A DNA stretch of 64,000 nt from Cepaea nemoralis. Lineage: Eukaryota; Mollusca; Gastropoda; Stylommatophora; Helicidae. The DNA is taken from the NCBI GenBank assembly GCA_014155875.1, contig JACEFZ010014526.1, positions 124,001 through 188,000 of the forward strand. The letters run 5' to 3'. Position numbers and translations under genes: made by a program. The notes beneath the pieces are model-generated. The model was given only the letters and a program-made list of their open reading frames with translations. It was not told the DNA's origin and did no database searches. Shown piece by piece: positions 51,940 to 64,000 of this stretch (the first letter of the stretch is position 1; the number at the start of each line of letters is the position of its first letter).

Positions 51940-52105
51940 GGGATGTGTCACAGTTATGACTTAACAGTTGTTTATAGTGTAGCAGAAACGTTGTATTATA
52001 ACGCACTAACATCATTTCGGAGATATATAAGCCCATGGCAGATGCGGGAAGTCACTTACGACGATTAATCATCCCATGGCACTTAATTAGTTAACATGTT
52101 AAATC
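51940..52105 (+). mobile_element. Short interspersed element copy next to a satellite
   Basis: The order is GATGTGTCACAGTTATGAC, GTTGTATTATAACGCA, AGATATATAAGCCCATGGCA, GATTAATCATCCCATGGCAC and TTAGTTAAC. This is the same element as at 14702-14885 and around 5690-8292. Its end abuts the 55-bp array. Confidence 0.8.
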
Positions 52106-52106
52106 T

Positions 52107-53305
52107 TGTCTTCATTACATGTAACACCGTGCCTTACCAAGATATTGATATGTTAAATCTTGTATTGACTACATGTAACACCGTGGCATTACAAAGATAT
52201 TGATATGTTAAATCTTGTATTGACTACATGTAACACCGTGACATTACAAAGATATTGATATGTTAAATCTTGTATTGACTACATGTAACACCGTGGCATT
52301 ACAAAGATATTGATATGTTAAATCTTGTATTGACTACATGTAACACCGTGGCATTACAAAGATATTGATATGTTAAATCTTGTATTGATTACATGTAACA
52401 CCGTGGCATTACAAAGATATTGATATGTTAAATCTTGTATTGATTACATGTAACAACGTGTCCTTACCAAGATAATGGTATGTTAAATCTTGTATTGACT
52501 TCATGTAACACCGTGTCCTACCAAGATATTGGTGTGTTAAATCTTGTATTGATTACATGTAACACCGTGGCATTACAAAGATATTGATATGTTAAATCTT
52601 GTATTGATTACATGTAACACCGTGGCATTACAAAGATATTGATATGTTAAATCTTGTATTGACTTCATGTAACACCGTGGCATTACAAAGATATTGATAT
52701 GTTAAATCTTGTATTGATTACATGTAACAACGTGTCCTTACCAAGATAATGGTATGTTAAATCTTGTATTGATTACATGTAACACCGTGTCCTACCAAGA
52801 TATTGGTGTGTTAAATCTTGTATTGACTACACGTAACACCATGTCCTTACAAAGATAGTGGTATGTTAAATCTTGCATTGACTACATGTAACACCATGTC
52901 CTTACCAAGATATTGGTATGTTAAAAATTGTCTTGATTATACGTAACACCGTATCCTTACTAAGATATTGGTATGCTATATCTTGTCTTGACTACACGTA
53001 ACACCGTATCCTTACCAAGATATTGGTATGTTAAATCTTGTCTTGACTACACGTAACACCATGTCCTTACCAAGATATTGGTATGTTAAATCGTGTCTTG
53101 ATTACATGTAACACCATGTCCTTACCAAGATATTGGTATGTTAAATCGTGTCTTGATTACATGTAACACCATGTCCTTACCAAGATATTGGTATGTTAAA
53201 TCGTGTCTTGATTACATGTAACACAGTGTCCTTACCAAGATATTCGTATGTTAAATCTTGTATAGACTACACGTAACACCATGTCCTTACAAAGATATTG
53301 GTCCG
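52107..53305. repeat. 55-bp minisatellite, about 22 copies
   Basis: The unit carries TATGTTAAATCTTGTATTGA, CTACATGTAACACCGTG and TTACAAAGATATTGA. Left copies are GGCATTACAAAG-type and right copies TCCTTACCAAG-type, a visible change of subfamily along the array. Confidence 0.96.
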
Positions 53306-53511
53306 GGCTGGACCCCAGTGGTAGTTCCCATCGATAAGACTCCAGGGTCGACCCAGCCTCATAAAATGGGTCTTTGATATATTTTATTAATTCTCTCTTA
53401 GTCGTCCGAGGGGAAAAGACGAGGACATAGGCGACTGACTCCCTTCACTTCATTATGCCGCAGCCATGATTATTTAACGGTCTGTTACCTCACATCACAA
53501 CAGTAGTGGAG

Positions 53512-53770
53512 ATCAACATGGCCGAATGGATAAGAGCTTACGTTCCTAAACATCCGGTGTGCTGAAGCCGAGGTAGCGGGTTGAACTCCTACGCCGATCA
53601 ACTGAACTAAAATGTTGACTTCTCATCATTGACCTGGGGACGTAAATCACAAGCACCTCAGAAATCGGAGTTGGTTTACCTGATGGTGAAGGGCACTGGT
53701 AATAGGGACAGCTAAACCACACACGCAAAAATGAGTCCAGTGCGATAGAAGAAGTAGCAATGTGCTTAGT
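53512..53770 (+). mobile_element. SINE-B copy with clear tRNA-like head
   Basis: TGGCCGAATGGATAAGAGC (A-box-like) and GGGTTGAACTCC (B-box-like) form the head. The body then has GACCTGGGGACGTAAATCAC, GGTTTACCTGATGG and CACTGGTAATAGGGACAGC. This is the best full-length reference copy of the family in the window. Confidence 0.82.
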
Positions 53771-53834
53771 TCAAAGCGAACAAACTACAACAATAAGAAC
53801 AGTGGTAAGTACCCAGGATTACATATATACATAG

Positions 53835-54075
53835 CATACTGCCGGGGAAGCAGATTTGGCCAAGTGGCTAACAAGTCTGCCTGCCGATCCAGTGGTTATG
53901 TGTTCGAAACTAAATCTTAAAAAAAAAAAAAAAAAGAGGTGGGATAGTGAGATCGGATACCAAGCATTCTCTTATAAGGGTGAAAAACCGGAGGTCTATT
54001 TGCAAGTTGGGCACGTTAAAAGGCCGACGGCACTTGGAAATCGCAAAGAGTAGGCCGTAATACGCTGCCCTGGTA
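53835..54075 (+). mobile_element. tRNA-headed SINE with A-rich interruption
   Basis: TTGGCCAAGTGGCTAACAAG and TGTGTTCGAAACTAAATC form the head. A 16-nt A run follows, then a body with GGGCACGTTAAAAGGCCGAC and GTAGGCCGTAATACGCTGCC. Confidence 0.75.
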
Positions 54076-54169
54076 GATATTTACCCAGTTTTGAGAAGCG
54101 ACAAATTTTGACACGGTGATTACTTGAGCAAACACTATCACAGTTATTGCTCGAATTCACCCGTGATTT

Positions 54170-54720
54170 TTTTTATTTTTCAAGTTGTTACTTAAAACTG
54201 TGCTGTCTCAATTGTTACCTGAACTCACTCTGTCCTAATTGTTACATAAACGCATATTTTCCCAGTTGTTACATGAACCTGCATTGTCCCAACTGTTACT
54301 TGAACTCACATTTTCTCAATTGTTTAAAAAAAAAAGTCGCATGAAAGTCGAAAAGATCGACTATATTGCACCGTCTTTTTTCCCATATGGCTCGGCCTCT
54401 TTCAGCAGGGCGACCTGCCGAAAGCGTCGCACACAGCATGAACTCCATAGCTCCAGTGACGACCCCCAGAAGTCTCCGAGATAAATGCACTCGTGAACCG
54501 AAAGACTTAGCCCGAAATCGAACCCACAACATTCAGAGAGTGAGGCAGACGGCTTGACCACTTCGCCACAGAGTTTCCCTCCCAATTTGTTTTTGTATTT
54601 TTCCTCCCAATTGTTACATGAACTCACATTATCCCAATTATTACTTAAACCCAAACTCCCCCAATTGTTACTTGACCGCACAAAGCCTCAAATACTACTT
54701 GAACCCACGTTGTGTTTAAA
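54170..54720. repeat. 27-28 bp repeat split by a reversed tRNA SINE
   Basis: Units such as CCAATTGTTACTTGAACTCA occur before 54330 and resume after 54590. Between them (about 54390-54585, minus) lies a SINE whose minus-strand head has TGGCGAAGTGGTCAAGCCG and GGGTTCGATTTCGG, good A- and B-box matches. The SINE inserted into the array. Confidence 0.8.
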
Positions 54721-54734
54721 ACCGTCACTGCTTC

Positions 54735-56060
54735 CAAAAATTGAAGTTTACATGGAAGGGGTTGAGTATCAGACACTTAAACTTAAGACACGCAATACAG
54801 ACCTACATCTGATCAATTACTACTGTCTAAGTGGCCGCCCACCGGCACTGGACACACTACCATTAACAGAGAAAATGATTGTGTGTGGCGATTTCAACAG
54901 CCACTCGCAGACCTGGGGCCATGATCACATGGACCAGAGATGCGAGAGACTGGAGACTGGCAGGAAGTCAATAGCTGTTTGACCCACATACTTTCTACTC
55001 GAGAGCATGGCACACTACAACTATACCTGACCTGGCTTTTCGTTCACCAGACCTGGAGTGGAACGTGACACGAATTGTTGGAAACAACTTGGTAGCAGTG
55101 ACCATCGGACAGTCTTTCTAACTGTAGAAAATGAGCTTGTAAGTGAGGGCAGCACCCTCTCGAGGTGAAACTATAAGAAAGCAGACTTGGCACTGTTCAA
55201 GCATCGCACCAGCATACTGGTTAGAAACCTGAACACTGAGAAAGACATAAATAAAGTAGTTGAAGAGTTTGGGAAATGCATACTACAGGTAGCACGAGAA
55301 ACAGTACCAAGAGGAGCCCGTAAACATTATAAACCCTACTGGAGTAGTGAACTGGAACAGTTGCATAATGATGTGGAAGTGTGTAGAAAGCAAGCAGAGA
55401 CCACACCCAGCCAAGAGCACCACAATAAATTCCAGCACGCAAAAGCCAAATTTCAAAGGGCCAAGCTGCAGGCTTGACGGAAAAGCTGGTAAAAGGAAAC
55501 AGAGTCACCGAACTTTGAAAGAGACACAAGGAAGTTGTGGAAGCTAATAAAACAACTTAACGGTGAGGGCATAGGCAGAAACTCAAAAATTGCACAACAT
55601 AAAGACGGAAACATCCTAACAGGAAAGCCAGCAGCTGACCATTTTGCGGACTCATTCGCACAAGATAACAATATCGAAATTAGTCCAGAGAAACAAGGAG
55701 AGATTCGAGAGAAATGGCAACATACAGGACAGAAGGAAATAGTACATGAGCTTCTGGAGGCACCTACCACAATCATCGAACTGGAGCTAGCCATATAACA
55801 ACTGAAAATGAGAAAGTCACCAGGAGCTGATTGTATCTCCAATGAAATGATCAGGAACCTGAGAACAGAGAGAGGCCAAAGTAAAGCTGTTGCAGATCTT
55901 CAATAACAGCTGGACCTTAGGTAGTATTCCACAAGCCTGGAGAGAAGCAATCATGATACCCCGCATAAAATCAGGGAATGATAGCTAAATTGACTCCAGC
56001 TACAGACCAATTAGCTTAACCATCTGTCTCTGCAAAAACAATGGAGCGCATCATCAATCA
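54735..56060 (+). pseudogene. Decayed LINE: endonuclease and start of reverse transcriptase
   Basis: Broken frames read, in order: endonuclease blocks MIVCGDFNSHSQTWG (54860-54920) and SDHRTVFLTVE (near 55095); a linker with YKPYWSSELEQLHNDVEVCR (near 55330); LWKLIKQLNGE (near 55540); and the RT start LKMRKSPGADCISNEMI (near 55805). The sequence then fades out near 56060. It is 3'-truncated before the catalytic RT motifs. Confidence 0.8.
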
Positions 56061-56849
56061 CAGATATAGATAAATGGGCACTCGGTGACTGATGTAACTG
56101 CCGCGCCGACCGCCTTTACTTACCAAGACAGCTCCTGATACCCATTTTTACACTGGGTTGGCTTGGAACCCAGGCCAATTGTTAAAAATTTGAGTGATAT
56201 ACAGAGTGTATTTTTAATGATTGTGCCGTGTTTGAAAATATCGCCGGTCCAAGTTTTGTATTTACCTATTTATGCTTCATGAACTTTAGAGAGTGAATAC
56301 ACAACTTGGATCGGCAATATTTTAAAACACTACACAGTCATTAAAAATACACCCTATATATGTGTTAGTGATAATTCGGACTTCGTGGTTTCTCTATGTT
56401 TTTATTTGTTTTCTTATTCCCAGTTATGCTGTCCGCTGTTGATATCAACGCTGGCAAGGAATACAATCATAGCGTCTTGTGCAGCCTCTCCGTGTCATTA
56501 TGTGTGTCGATGGCTTATGTTGTATTACCATTTGTGTTGTTTTAATATATGGCGGTGTTTTCCTGACTGATTATTCTTTTTTGTGTATGTCTGTATGGTT
56601 AGTTAGTTGCCTGTCCTTTACAGAACGTTGCCTTCAATCCCAGCATTTTTATACAAAGAAGATGGAGATCAAGTATAACTCCATCAAAAACCCTACAAAG
56701 TGCAGACAGTGATACGGATCTTCAGTTATTAATAACACATGTGAAAGTAAAACTAAGAAATCTTACCCGAGGACCAAGGACACTTTTGATCTCACAAAAA
56801 TACCAGATGCGTACAAAGGCATGCGAACGCGGTTCGTGAGCCGCATACC
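56061..56849. other. Mixed noncoding sequence with a SINE-A fragment
   Basis: A reversed tRNA-like piece lies near 56090-56200, and a partial reversed SINE-A (CCTTTACAGAACGTTGCCTT) near 56615-56665. An imperfect inverted repeat pairs sequence near 56200-56250 with 56320-56360 (GTATTTTTAATGA / TCATTAAAAATAC). Confidence 0.5.
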
Positions 56850-57055
56850 AGGCATTCGAAACGCAGCCGCGACCGATTTGTGCAGCAGGCCGTGTCGCGT
56901 TGTGTTATAACGTGTTGGTATGGGAGCCGGTAGTTCAGAATGCAATGGCAAACTATTGAACGTAAAATTTTTCTAGTACATCAACAGCAGCTGAAAAAAT
57001 GCTGGTGTTGACTGCAACGTCCTACAAAGGATATGCAAAATTAAAAAAAAAAAAA
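56850..57055 (+). mobile_element. SINE-A copy with A-rich tail
   Basis: The head includes GGCATTCGAAACGCAGCC. The body has CAATGGCAAACTATTGAACG and TGTTGACTGCAACGTCCTAC, and it ends in a run of A (about 57042-57053). Confidence 0.8.
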
Positions 57056-57169
57056 TACAACGTAGACGTGAAGAATCGTTTTGAGGTCTTGATGTCTATG
57101 CTGGAGGCGACGATATCTGATGAATTGACAGTACACGCTAGTAATATCTTGATAATAGCAGCCAAAGAT

Positions 57170-58530
57170 TAAATAATTCCAACAAAGAATAAGCAAAATA
57201 AGACATGAATTACATCAGACATGTTAGAATTAATAAAACAACGAAGGGAACTGAAACAAAAAGGAGGAGAAACCGATAACAGCAGGATGGAGTATAAATC
57301 TTTAGCGTTACTAATAAAAAATAATACAATAAGGGACAATAACCAATACATACAAGACTATTGTATAGAATATAGCAATATCATAAGATTGGCAGAGATT
57401 ATGAAATATTCAAAGAAAGAAAGTTATTGACAAGAAATGTTCAACCTCAATTAAATGTTATCTGTGACAAGTTGGGAAATAACTAACCAGAGTCCAGAAA
57501 AATTCCAGAACGATGGCAGGAATACTACAGCGGAATGTAAGACATGAATGACAGTGAGGATATGAAAGAGATGCATGAAACAATGACAGGAGAGAGAGAA
57601 CCTCCGTTAGAGCTGTGTGCTGTCCCCTTATTTGTTTAACATGTTCGCCGACAATATCTTGAGAAATGTCAGAGAAAATATAAACAAGGAGAAATATGAT
57701 GCCCTAAATATCGGTGATGATACAGTATTATTATCCACAACACAGAATGGTATAGAAAAACTAATAACCTAAACCCAAAAAATAGTGGAAATCACACCTT
57801 ATATTTCAACATGGCTTCTTCTTCTTTCGTTTGTTATGTCAACATAACAAAAACAAAGATAATGCATGCAGATAAAACTAATGTGGAGAAAGAGATACAT
57901 GTTAATGAGGAAAGATTGTAGGTTGTGGAAAATTTCGAATATCTTGGGTCATTAATTACCAACAATGGTGACACAATGAAGGAAATTAAAAGACGAATAT
58001 CGGAATATCTATTGCTCTTCAAAAGCTCAGGCAACAGAAAAAACTGTGGAGTGGGACAGATAGTGCCACAAAAGTTAGATTTTTAGGAGTATGCGTCTTT
58101 CCCATTGCAACATACGCCAGTGAGACCTGGACACCCATTAAACAAGCTGAACAGTGCATAAATGCCTTTGAATATAAATATTACAGACGGGTTCAAAAAT
58201 ATCTTGGATACATAAAAGAAAACATGCATCCACACGACAAGAGCTAAATATTGAAAAAAAAAGTTTGGCTACTAAAGACGATAAAACAAAGAACATTGAA
58301 ATATTTTGGTCACTTGAAATTTCCTGAACGTTTGGAGAGAACAGTCATGGAGGGGTATATGCCCAAGAAGAGAAGAAGAGGAAGGCCAAAGAGATGATGT
58401 GTGTAGGATGTGGTATATGACATTGAGATGGGTGTATCGGACGCGAGACATCTGGCTTATGACCGAGAAGTTTTCCTGGCGGTTGTTTATGAGAGCAAGG
58501 ATCTGCAAAGGACATGTTCCTGAATAAATG
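57170..58530 (+). pseudogene. Decayed RTE-like LINE 3' half
   Basis: Broken frames include a KRRELKQKGGETDNSRMEYK linker (57225), FADNIL and DDTVLLSTTQNGIEK around the RT catalytic block (57640-57770, with degraded YADD), VENFEYLGSLITNNGDTMKE (near 57935) and WREQSWRGICP with VYRTRDIWLM (58330-58460). The ending matches the fragment at 24697-24945. Confidence 0.8.
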
Positions 58531-58587
58531 AATTATGTGTAACAGTTAAAGTCAGAAAGAGATACAGGCATAAACAAAGAGACGGGA

Positions 58588-59340
<753 letters not shown>

Positions 59341-59365
59341 ATAGAAAGTGAGACATAGTGACAGA

Positions 59366-59580
59366 CAACACAGACGGAAATAGAATTAAATGTATTGACC
59401 TATAGACACAGACAATGAGACGTAGTGACAGACAGACGGAAATAGAATTAAATGTATTGACCTATAGACACAGACAATGAGACGTAGTGACAGACAGACG
59501 GAAATAGAATTAAATGTATTGACCTATAGACACAGACAATGAGACGTAGTGACAGACAGACGGAAATAGACAGAAAGAAT
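59366..59580. repeat. 62-bp tandem repeat, about 3.5 copies
   Basis: Units carry GACAGACGGAAATAGAATTA, AATGTATTGACCTATAGACA and CAGACAATGAGACGTAGT and are nearly identical. Confidence 0.93.
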
Positions 59581-59924
59581 GGGTTATAATATCAGACAGA
59601 TAAACATAGTACGGCGTAGAGGCAGACAGTAAAACAGAATGAGGTGTAGTGACAGACAGACTGAATCAAAAAGAAATATGGATTCTTATTGAATGACAGA
59701 TCCAGGAAAGGTGACAGAGACAGGGAAAAAAAAAGAGGGCTGGGGCGAAATAGAGACGCAAGCAGAAAGACAAAGAGGGAGACATACACATATATAGAGA
59801 TAGACAGAGAGACAGCAGAGAAACAGAAATTGAATGACAGACAGAGACCAAGAGACGGGGCTCGAGACAGTAACTAAGAGACTTGCAACGTTAAGAAACA
59901 GCATGGCACTTTTGGGCTTACTGC

Positions 59925-60215
59925 CTTTCTTCTCGCGAGACCAGTCCAGTGCCGCGAGAGAAAACATTCCAGCATTTTGATTACCTCGGGGGGTCACCGT
60001 AGGAGGCAGCCATCTTTACAAGGGAAGTTACTCCCTTTGTCAAACACAGAGCAGATGTGTGGAATAAATTCTGCATTGCTCCGTCCCAGAAGCGGTAATG
60101 CAATTTGGGATTCTGCCATACCGGATGTCTTGGACATGTCCGCTATGGAAAAAGAAAGAAAATACTTGTCCCTTTTTGCCGCCAAGACGATGTAAAATAA
60201 AAAGCAGCTCAGTGA
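59925..60215. promoter_or_regulatory. CpG-containing block with TCTCGCGAGA palindrome
   Basis: A perfect TCTCGCGAGA lies at 59931-59940, with CCGCGAGAG 11 bp downstream, in otherwise CpG-poor surroundings. The ten-base palindrome is a known promoter element of animal genes. A downstream plus frame ends RSGNAIWDSAIPDVLDM and KERKYLSLFAAKTM; I do not recognise it. AAGGGAAGTTACTCCCTT at about 60017 is an imperfect palindrome. This could be a promoter with a first exon, or another repeat. Confidence 0.3.
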
Positions 60216-60384
60216 AATCAAAAGATCAGGCGTGGCGATGAATTAAGCTTGCTTGTTATCTGCTTCTGAACGTTACATCTTTATAAAGATGTCTACACCA
60301 CACTCACCAATTTATCATGGATGTTTTCTGTTTTTGTGTGTGTCTTGTTAGTTTGCAGAGAATGGTATTAATTCCAAATCTGAA

Positions 60385-60625
60385 CACAACCACAAGTGTT
60401 CCAGTCTTCAGTCGTTGATAACCAAGAGAGACACAGCACAGTGCACCAACTCCTGGTATGGGACTGTGGTATGATAGCGCCATTACATTTTGTATGCCTG
60501 GCAGCAAGGGGGAAAAGGTGGCCAAACATTCCCTCACTTTGGCAAGTGACCAGACCAGGCGTGGAACCCCCAGCGACCGTGCTTATGGCATGACCAGCGC
60601 AGTATACTATCAACTTCGCTAGCGA
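60385..60625 (-). mobile_element. tRNA-like SINE, reversed
   Basis: The minus strand has a head-like segment with TAGCGAAGTTGATAGTAT and GGGGGTTCCACGCCTGG, followed by CACTTGCCAAAGTGAGGG. The family is not seen elsewhere in the window, and boundaries are approximate. Confidence 0.45.
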
Positions 60626-60645
60626 GCTTGCGATTTCTCAGTTTA

Positions 60646-61131
<486 letters not shown>

Positions 61132-61299
61132 CATTTTGATGGAGTATGCTGAAAATTAAATATCTAACATTCGAGGAGGAAGCATGTTCAATCTTGTTAC
61201 CTGGTAACATCCTTCTTCTTCTTCTCCTTTCGTTAGCTTGAAATATGTCTATAACTGCAATGTTGTCTCTTGTATGAATTTAGCTGTCTTTTTTAGTTC

Positions 61300-62330
61300 A
61301 CGCAGCAATCCATAGAGTCTTCCACTGTTGTCTCTCTAGGCCAGAAAGCTTGCCTGTATACGTTGTATTTTGGGCAGTCTTGGAGTATGTGCTCTGATGA
61401 CTGCGTTGCCAATCCACATGTGCACATGGCTGATTCACAAATCTTGAGTTTTGTTTACATGTGGTTGCGTAATAAATTGTGTTCTGTTCTAAGGAGCAGA
61501 ATAATGACTTGCCCAGGTCTGTCCATAAGTGGTAGTCGTATTGAGCTGGTTTTGGTGGCTTTTTGACTGATTTGATCATTCTTTTCTTTTGGTGGTATAT
61601 AACGGACACACCAGGCTGTTCTTCTTTTGCTCCTTCCTTAGCCAATTGATCAGCTCTGTCGTTTCCCGGTACTCCACAGTGAGTTTGTATCCACCGTATG
61701 GTGACCTTACGCTGACTGCTAAGTTTAGAAAGTAGTGTCCCAAGTACTGGCAATGTTTGCCTAGATATGTTATATTTTGGGCAGTCTTGGAGTATGTGCC
61801 CTGCTGTCTGCGAAGCTGCATGGCTGATTCACCAATCTTGAATTTTGTATACTTGTGGTTGCGTAATCGATTGTGTTCTGTTCTGAGGCATATAATGACT
61901 TGTTCTGGTCTGTCCATAATGTGGTAGTCGTCTTGAGCAGGTTTTGGTGGCTTTCTTACTGATTTGATCATTCTTTTCTTTTGGTGGCATGTAACGGACA
62001 CATCTGGCCGTTCCTCTTTAGCTCCTTTCTTAGCCATTCGACCAGCTCTGTCGTTTCCGGGGAACTCCACAGTGGGATGGTATCCACTATATGGTGACCT
62101 TATGCTGACTGCTAAGTTCAGAAAGTAGTGTCCTTGGTACTGTAATTTCCTAGACAGGGGCGCCTCGGATACTAATTTTGCATCTGTCAATATCACCACA
62201 GGTTGAGTACCATGGCTGGTATTTAGTAATTTCTGTGTTGCTATTCCGATTGCCTCAATTTCAGCATCATTGTTATGGCAGTGTCCTGTTAAATTCCCGA
62301 GAGAAGACTGGACTCAACAAGCACATCTTT
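61300..62330 (-). pseudogene. Decayed LINE RNase H region, internally duplicated
   Basis: The minus strand shows, from 62330 down: EIEAIGIATQKLLNTSHGTQ and VVILTDAKL (RNase H first half), GNDRAGRMAKKGAKEERP, and the KKRMIKSVRKPPKPAQDDYH linker. A second copy of the same stretch follows (61300-61750: IRWIQTHCGVPGNDRADQLA, then KRMIKSVKKPPKPAQ). The copies are ~85-90% alike by eye, so a ~410-bp tandem duplication occurred inside the element. Frameshifts and stops are present. Confidence 0.8.
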
Positions 62331-63659
62331 AAACTTATTATCTGTTGGGATTATTGACTGACTTTGGTCTACACTCCTCTCTTCTGTCTTCCCTTCCATA
62401 TATCTATTTCTTTCTCTCTCTCTATTATTCCCTCAACACATACTCCGACAACAGTTCCTTTCAACGATAAGATAAAAGATTTATTAATAAAACTATGTCT
62501 GGTGTATGTATGGATATTGTCTATGTAGTTGGTATGTTCTTCTAGTGTGGTTGCCAGTTATGAACTCTGAATGTCTATCAGCGTGGTTGCTTCTCGCCCT
62601 TTCATTCTTCAAGATCACAGGACAGCACATCAAACAGGACAGAGCTCACCCGGAGGATCCGTATGCTTGCATCTAATGGTAAATCCGTGATTGTTTGAAA
62701 CAAAAACTGTTCACCACAGAGTCAAGGTACCGTAATAAAAGTCCCGTAAGTTTATGAATGCTCCTGAATCTGTTTCATGACGGTAAGTATCCAGCATCGA
62801 AAAACCACCACATCGCCACAGTTCTTTGATTACTATTACTGTTTGGCTTGTCTCTTATTTATTCTTTATTCTTACAATACGTATGTAGTTGTAAGTATCC
62901 CTGCTTGCCACAGTTTAACATCCTTTCCTTTTAAGGGTTTTGTGGTATATTCGTTTGAGCATACAGTGTTCTGTATTTTATTTAACTTATTTCTTTCTTC
63001 ATCGTAAATATGTTCATATTCTGTTTGGTTCCATGTAAGTACTTTATTTGTTCAAGGGTATTCCTCTTCATCTCTTCTCTGCTTTCACTAGGAGAGTGGA
63101 ACCTTATTTAGGCATCTATGTTCCTGGAATCGAAAAAACACTTAGCGAATAACACACTATTATCCCCTCTTTCCATCATTAGGGACGTGTATTTCTATTC
63201 CCACTCAAGAACATATCTCCTTCAGGTCAGTTTGGAACACACACTAAACTTACACAAAGAATTGACCCTCTTTATATCGGTCATTTTTGCCGCATAGTCC
63301 TTGACATTGCTGGACACCTCACATCCAGACTGCATGATCATTGTTAGTGGAAAATTACAGATCTGAAACTTCTCCATTATTCATACATTCAGACCGCAAT
63401 ATGCTATCCAATAATGCTGTCTGCCTTTGTCGCAAACCAATTTTTCCACGCGACAGGTTACCTGTACTGTTGGCCTCCTTCTGGGTCTTGACCTAGAAAC
63501 ACATGCGCCTGGTCACTCCTTTGTTGGTTAACCCTTCTCCTACCTGGTTAGTCGGTGTATACAGTCGTCCATATGGGAATCGTTAACTCTTCAGTATTTC
63601 ACGACAGGCAGTACCTTTTTTTTTGGTACTATGGCCATGTCCCTAGTATTATCTGAGCA
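62331..63659. other. No recognisable feature
   Basis: About 1.3 kb separates two RNase H pieces of a LINE. It has no coding motif, tandem repeat or SINE head that I can support. It may be an insertion into the LINE. Confidence 0.4.
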
Positions 63660-64000
63660 TACTATATACACCCCCGCTTCTCCATTTTAAACAGCGTTTT
63701 GTGCTGACCCATCTGTGCAGACTCGGATTCAGAGGTCCTGTGGGTATTCTACATCAAGGAAGCTGAGAGTGGCTGTTCTAGGCCGTAGACTGTTTTGTCT
63801 TCCTTGTCAAATATTCCTCTCACTTTTGTCTGGATTTGTAGTGATAGTTTATGTTCATCTTTCCATGGAGTTCGCTCTGGAATAGTTTTTAGGGGGATAC
63901 CAACTGTTGGCAGATTCATGGTTTCTCTGCAGAGTCGTTTGGCCTGGTGGATAAAACTACTTCTTTTCAACCGCCCCATGGCTAAGTTGTCAAATTTGTT
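63660..64000 (-). pseudogene. LINE fragment with RNase H start, cut by the window edge
   Basis: The minus strand reads IHQAKRLCRETMNLPTVG and PWKDEHKLSLQIQTKVRG (connection after RT), then SVCTDGSAQNAV near 63710, the RNase H start. It probably continues into the RNase H parts at 61300-62330 across the intervening sequence. The 5' part lies beyond the window. Confidence 0.65.

Overview
This window is animal genomic DNA. It has spliced genes with GT-AG introns, several clades of non-LTR retrotransposons, tRNA-derived SINEs, and a very heavy load of microsatellites and minisatellites. The mix of CR1/L2-like, RTE-like and RNase-H-bearing LINEs with tRNA-headed SINEs and huge tandem arrays suggests a lophotrochozoan, most likely a mollusc. 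That placement is inference, since no species-diagnostic gene is present.

The main cellular gene is a LIM-homeobox gene on the minus strand. I assembled six exons (23807-23988, 15018-15126, 13884-13989, 12401-12561, 11174-11291, 8301-8560) whose splice sites and reading phases all agree. Joined, they encode 312 residues: two LIM domains, a short linker, a homeodomain split by an intron between positions 46 and 47, and the start of a Ser/Gly-rich C-terminal region. It looks closest to the Lhx6/Lhx8/Arrowhead group but is divergent. A further open exon at 39415-41187, same strand, ends in a consensus donor in a phase that fits the LIM1 exon. It may be the 5' exon of the same gene, although it carries two apparent frameshifts.

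The most unusual feature is that two intronic satellites of this gene appear to be copies of its own exon boundaries. A 3.4-kb array of about 130 26-bp units (15127-18522) repeats the 3' splice site and first ~20 coding bases of exon 2. A 59-bp array (13575-13871) repeats the last ~50 coding bases and 5' splice site of exon 3. The introns therefore carry many decoy acceptors and five decoy donors.

The rest, left to right: a CT-rich satellite (1-1092); a CR1/L2-like LINE (1093-5312); a short interspersed element whose interior has expanded into ~42 copies of a 59-bp unit (5690-8292); the LIM-homeobox gene (8.3-24 kb) with LINE and SINE debris in its introns; CAA/CAG-rich DNA (24-25.4 kb); an 82-bp array (26-28 kb); a full-length RTE-like LINE with an intact 971-codon ORF inserted in a SINE (28554-31769); a recurring ~0.8-kb module with purine microsatellite tails (32.1-36.8 kb); the orphan exon (39.4-41.2 kb); 45-bp, 41-bp and 55-bp arrays (42.3, 43.6-45.4 and 52.1-53.3 kb); and decayed LINEs and SINEs to the end (46-64 kb). 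No operons, CRISPR arrays or bacterial features are present. Most long open frames inside low-complexity arrays are artefacts.
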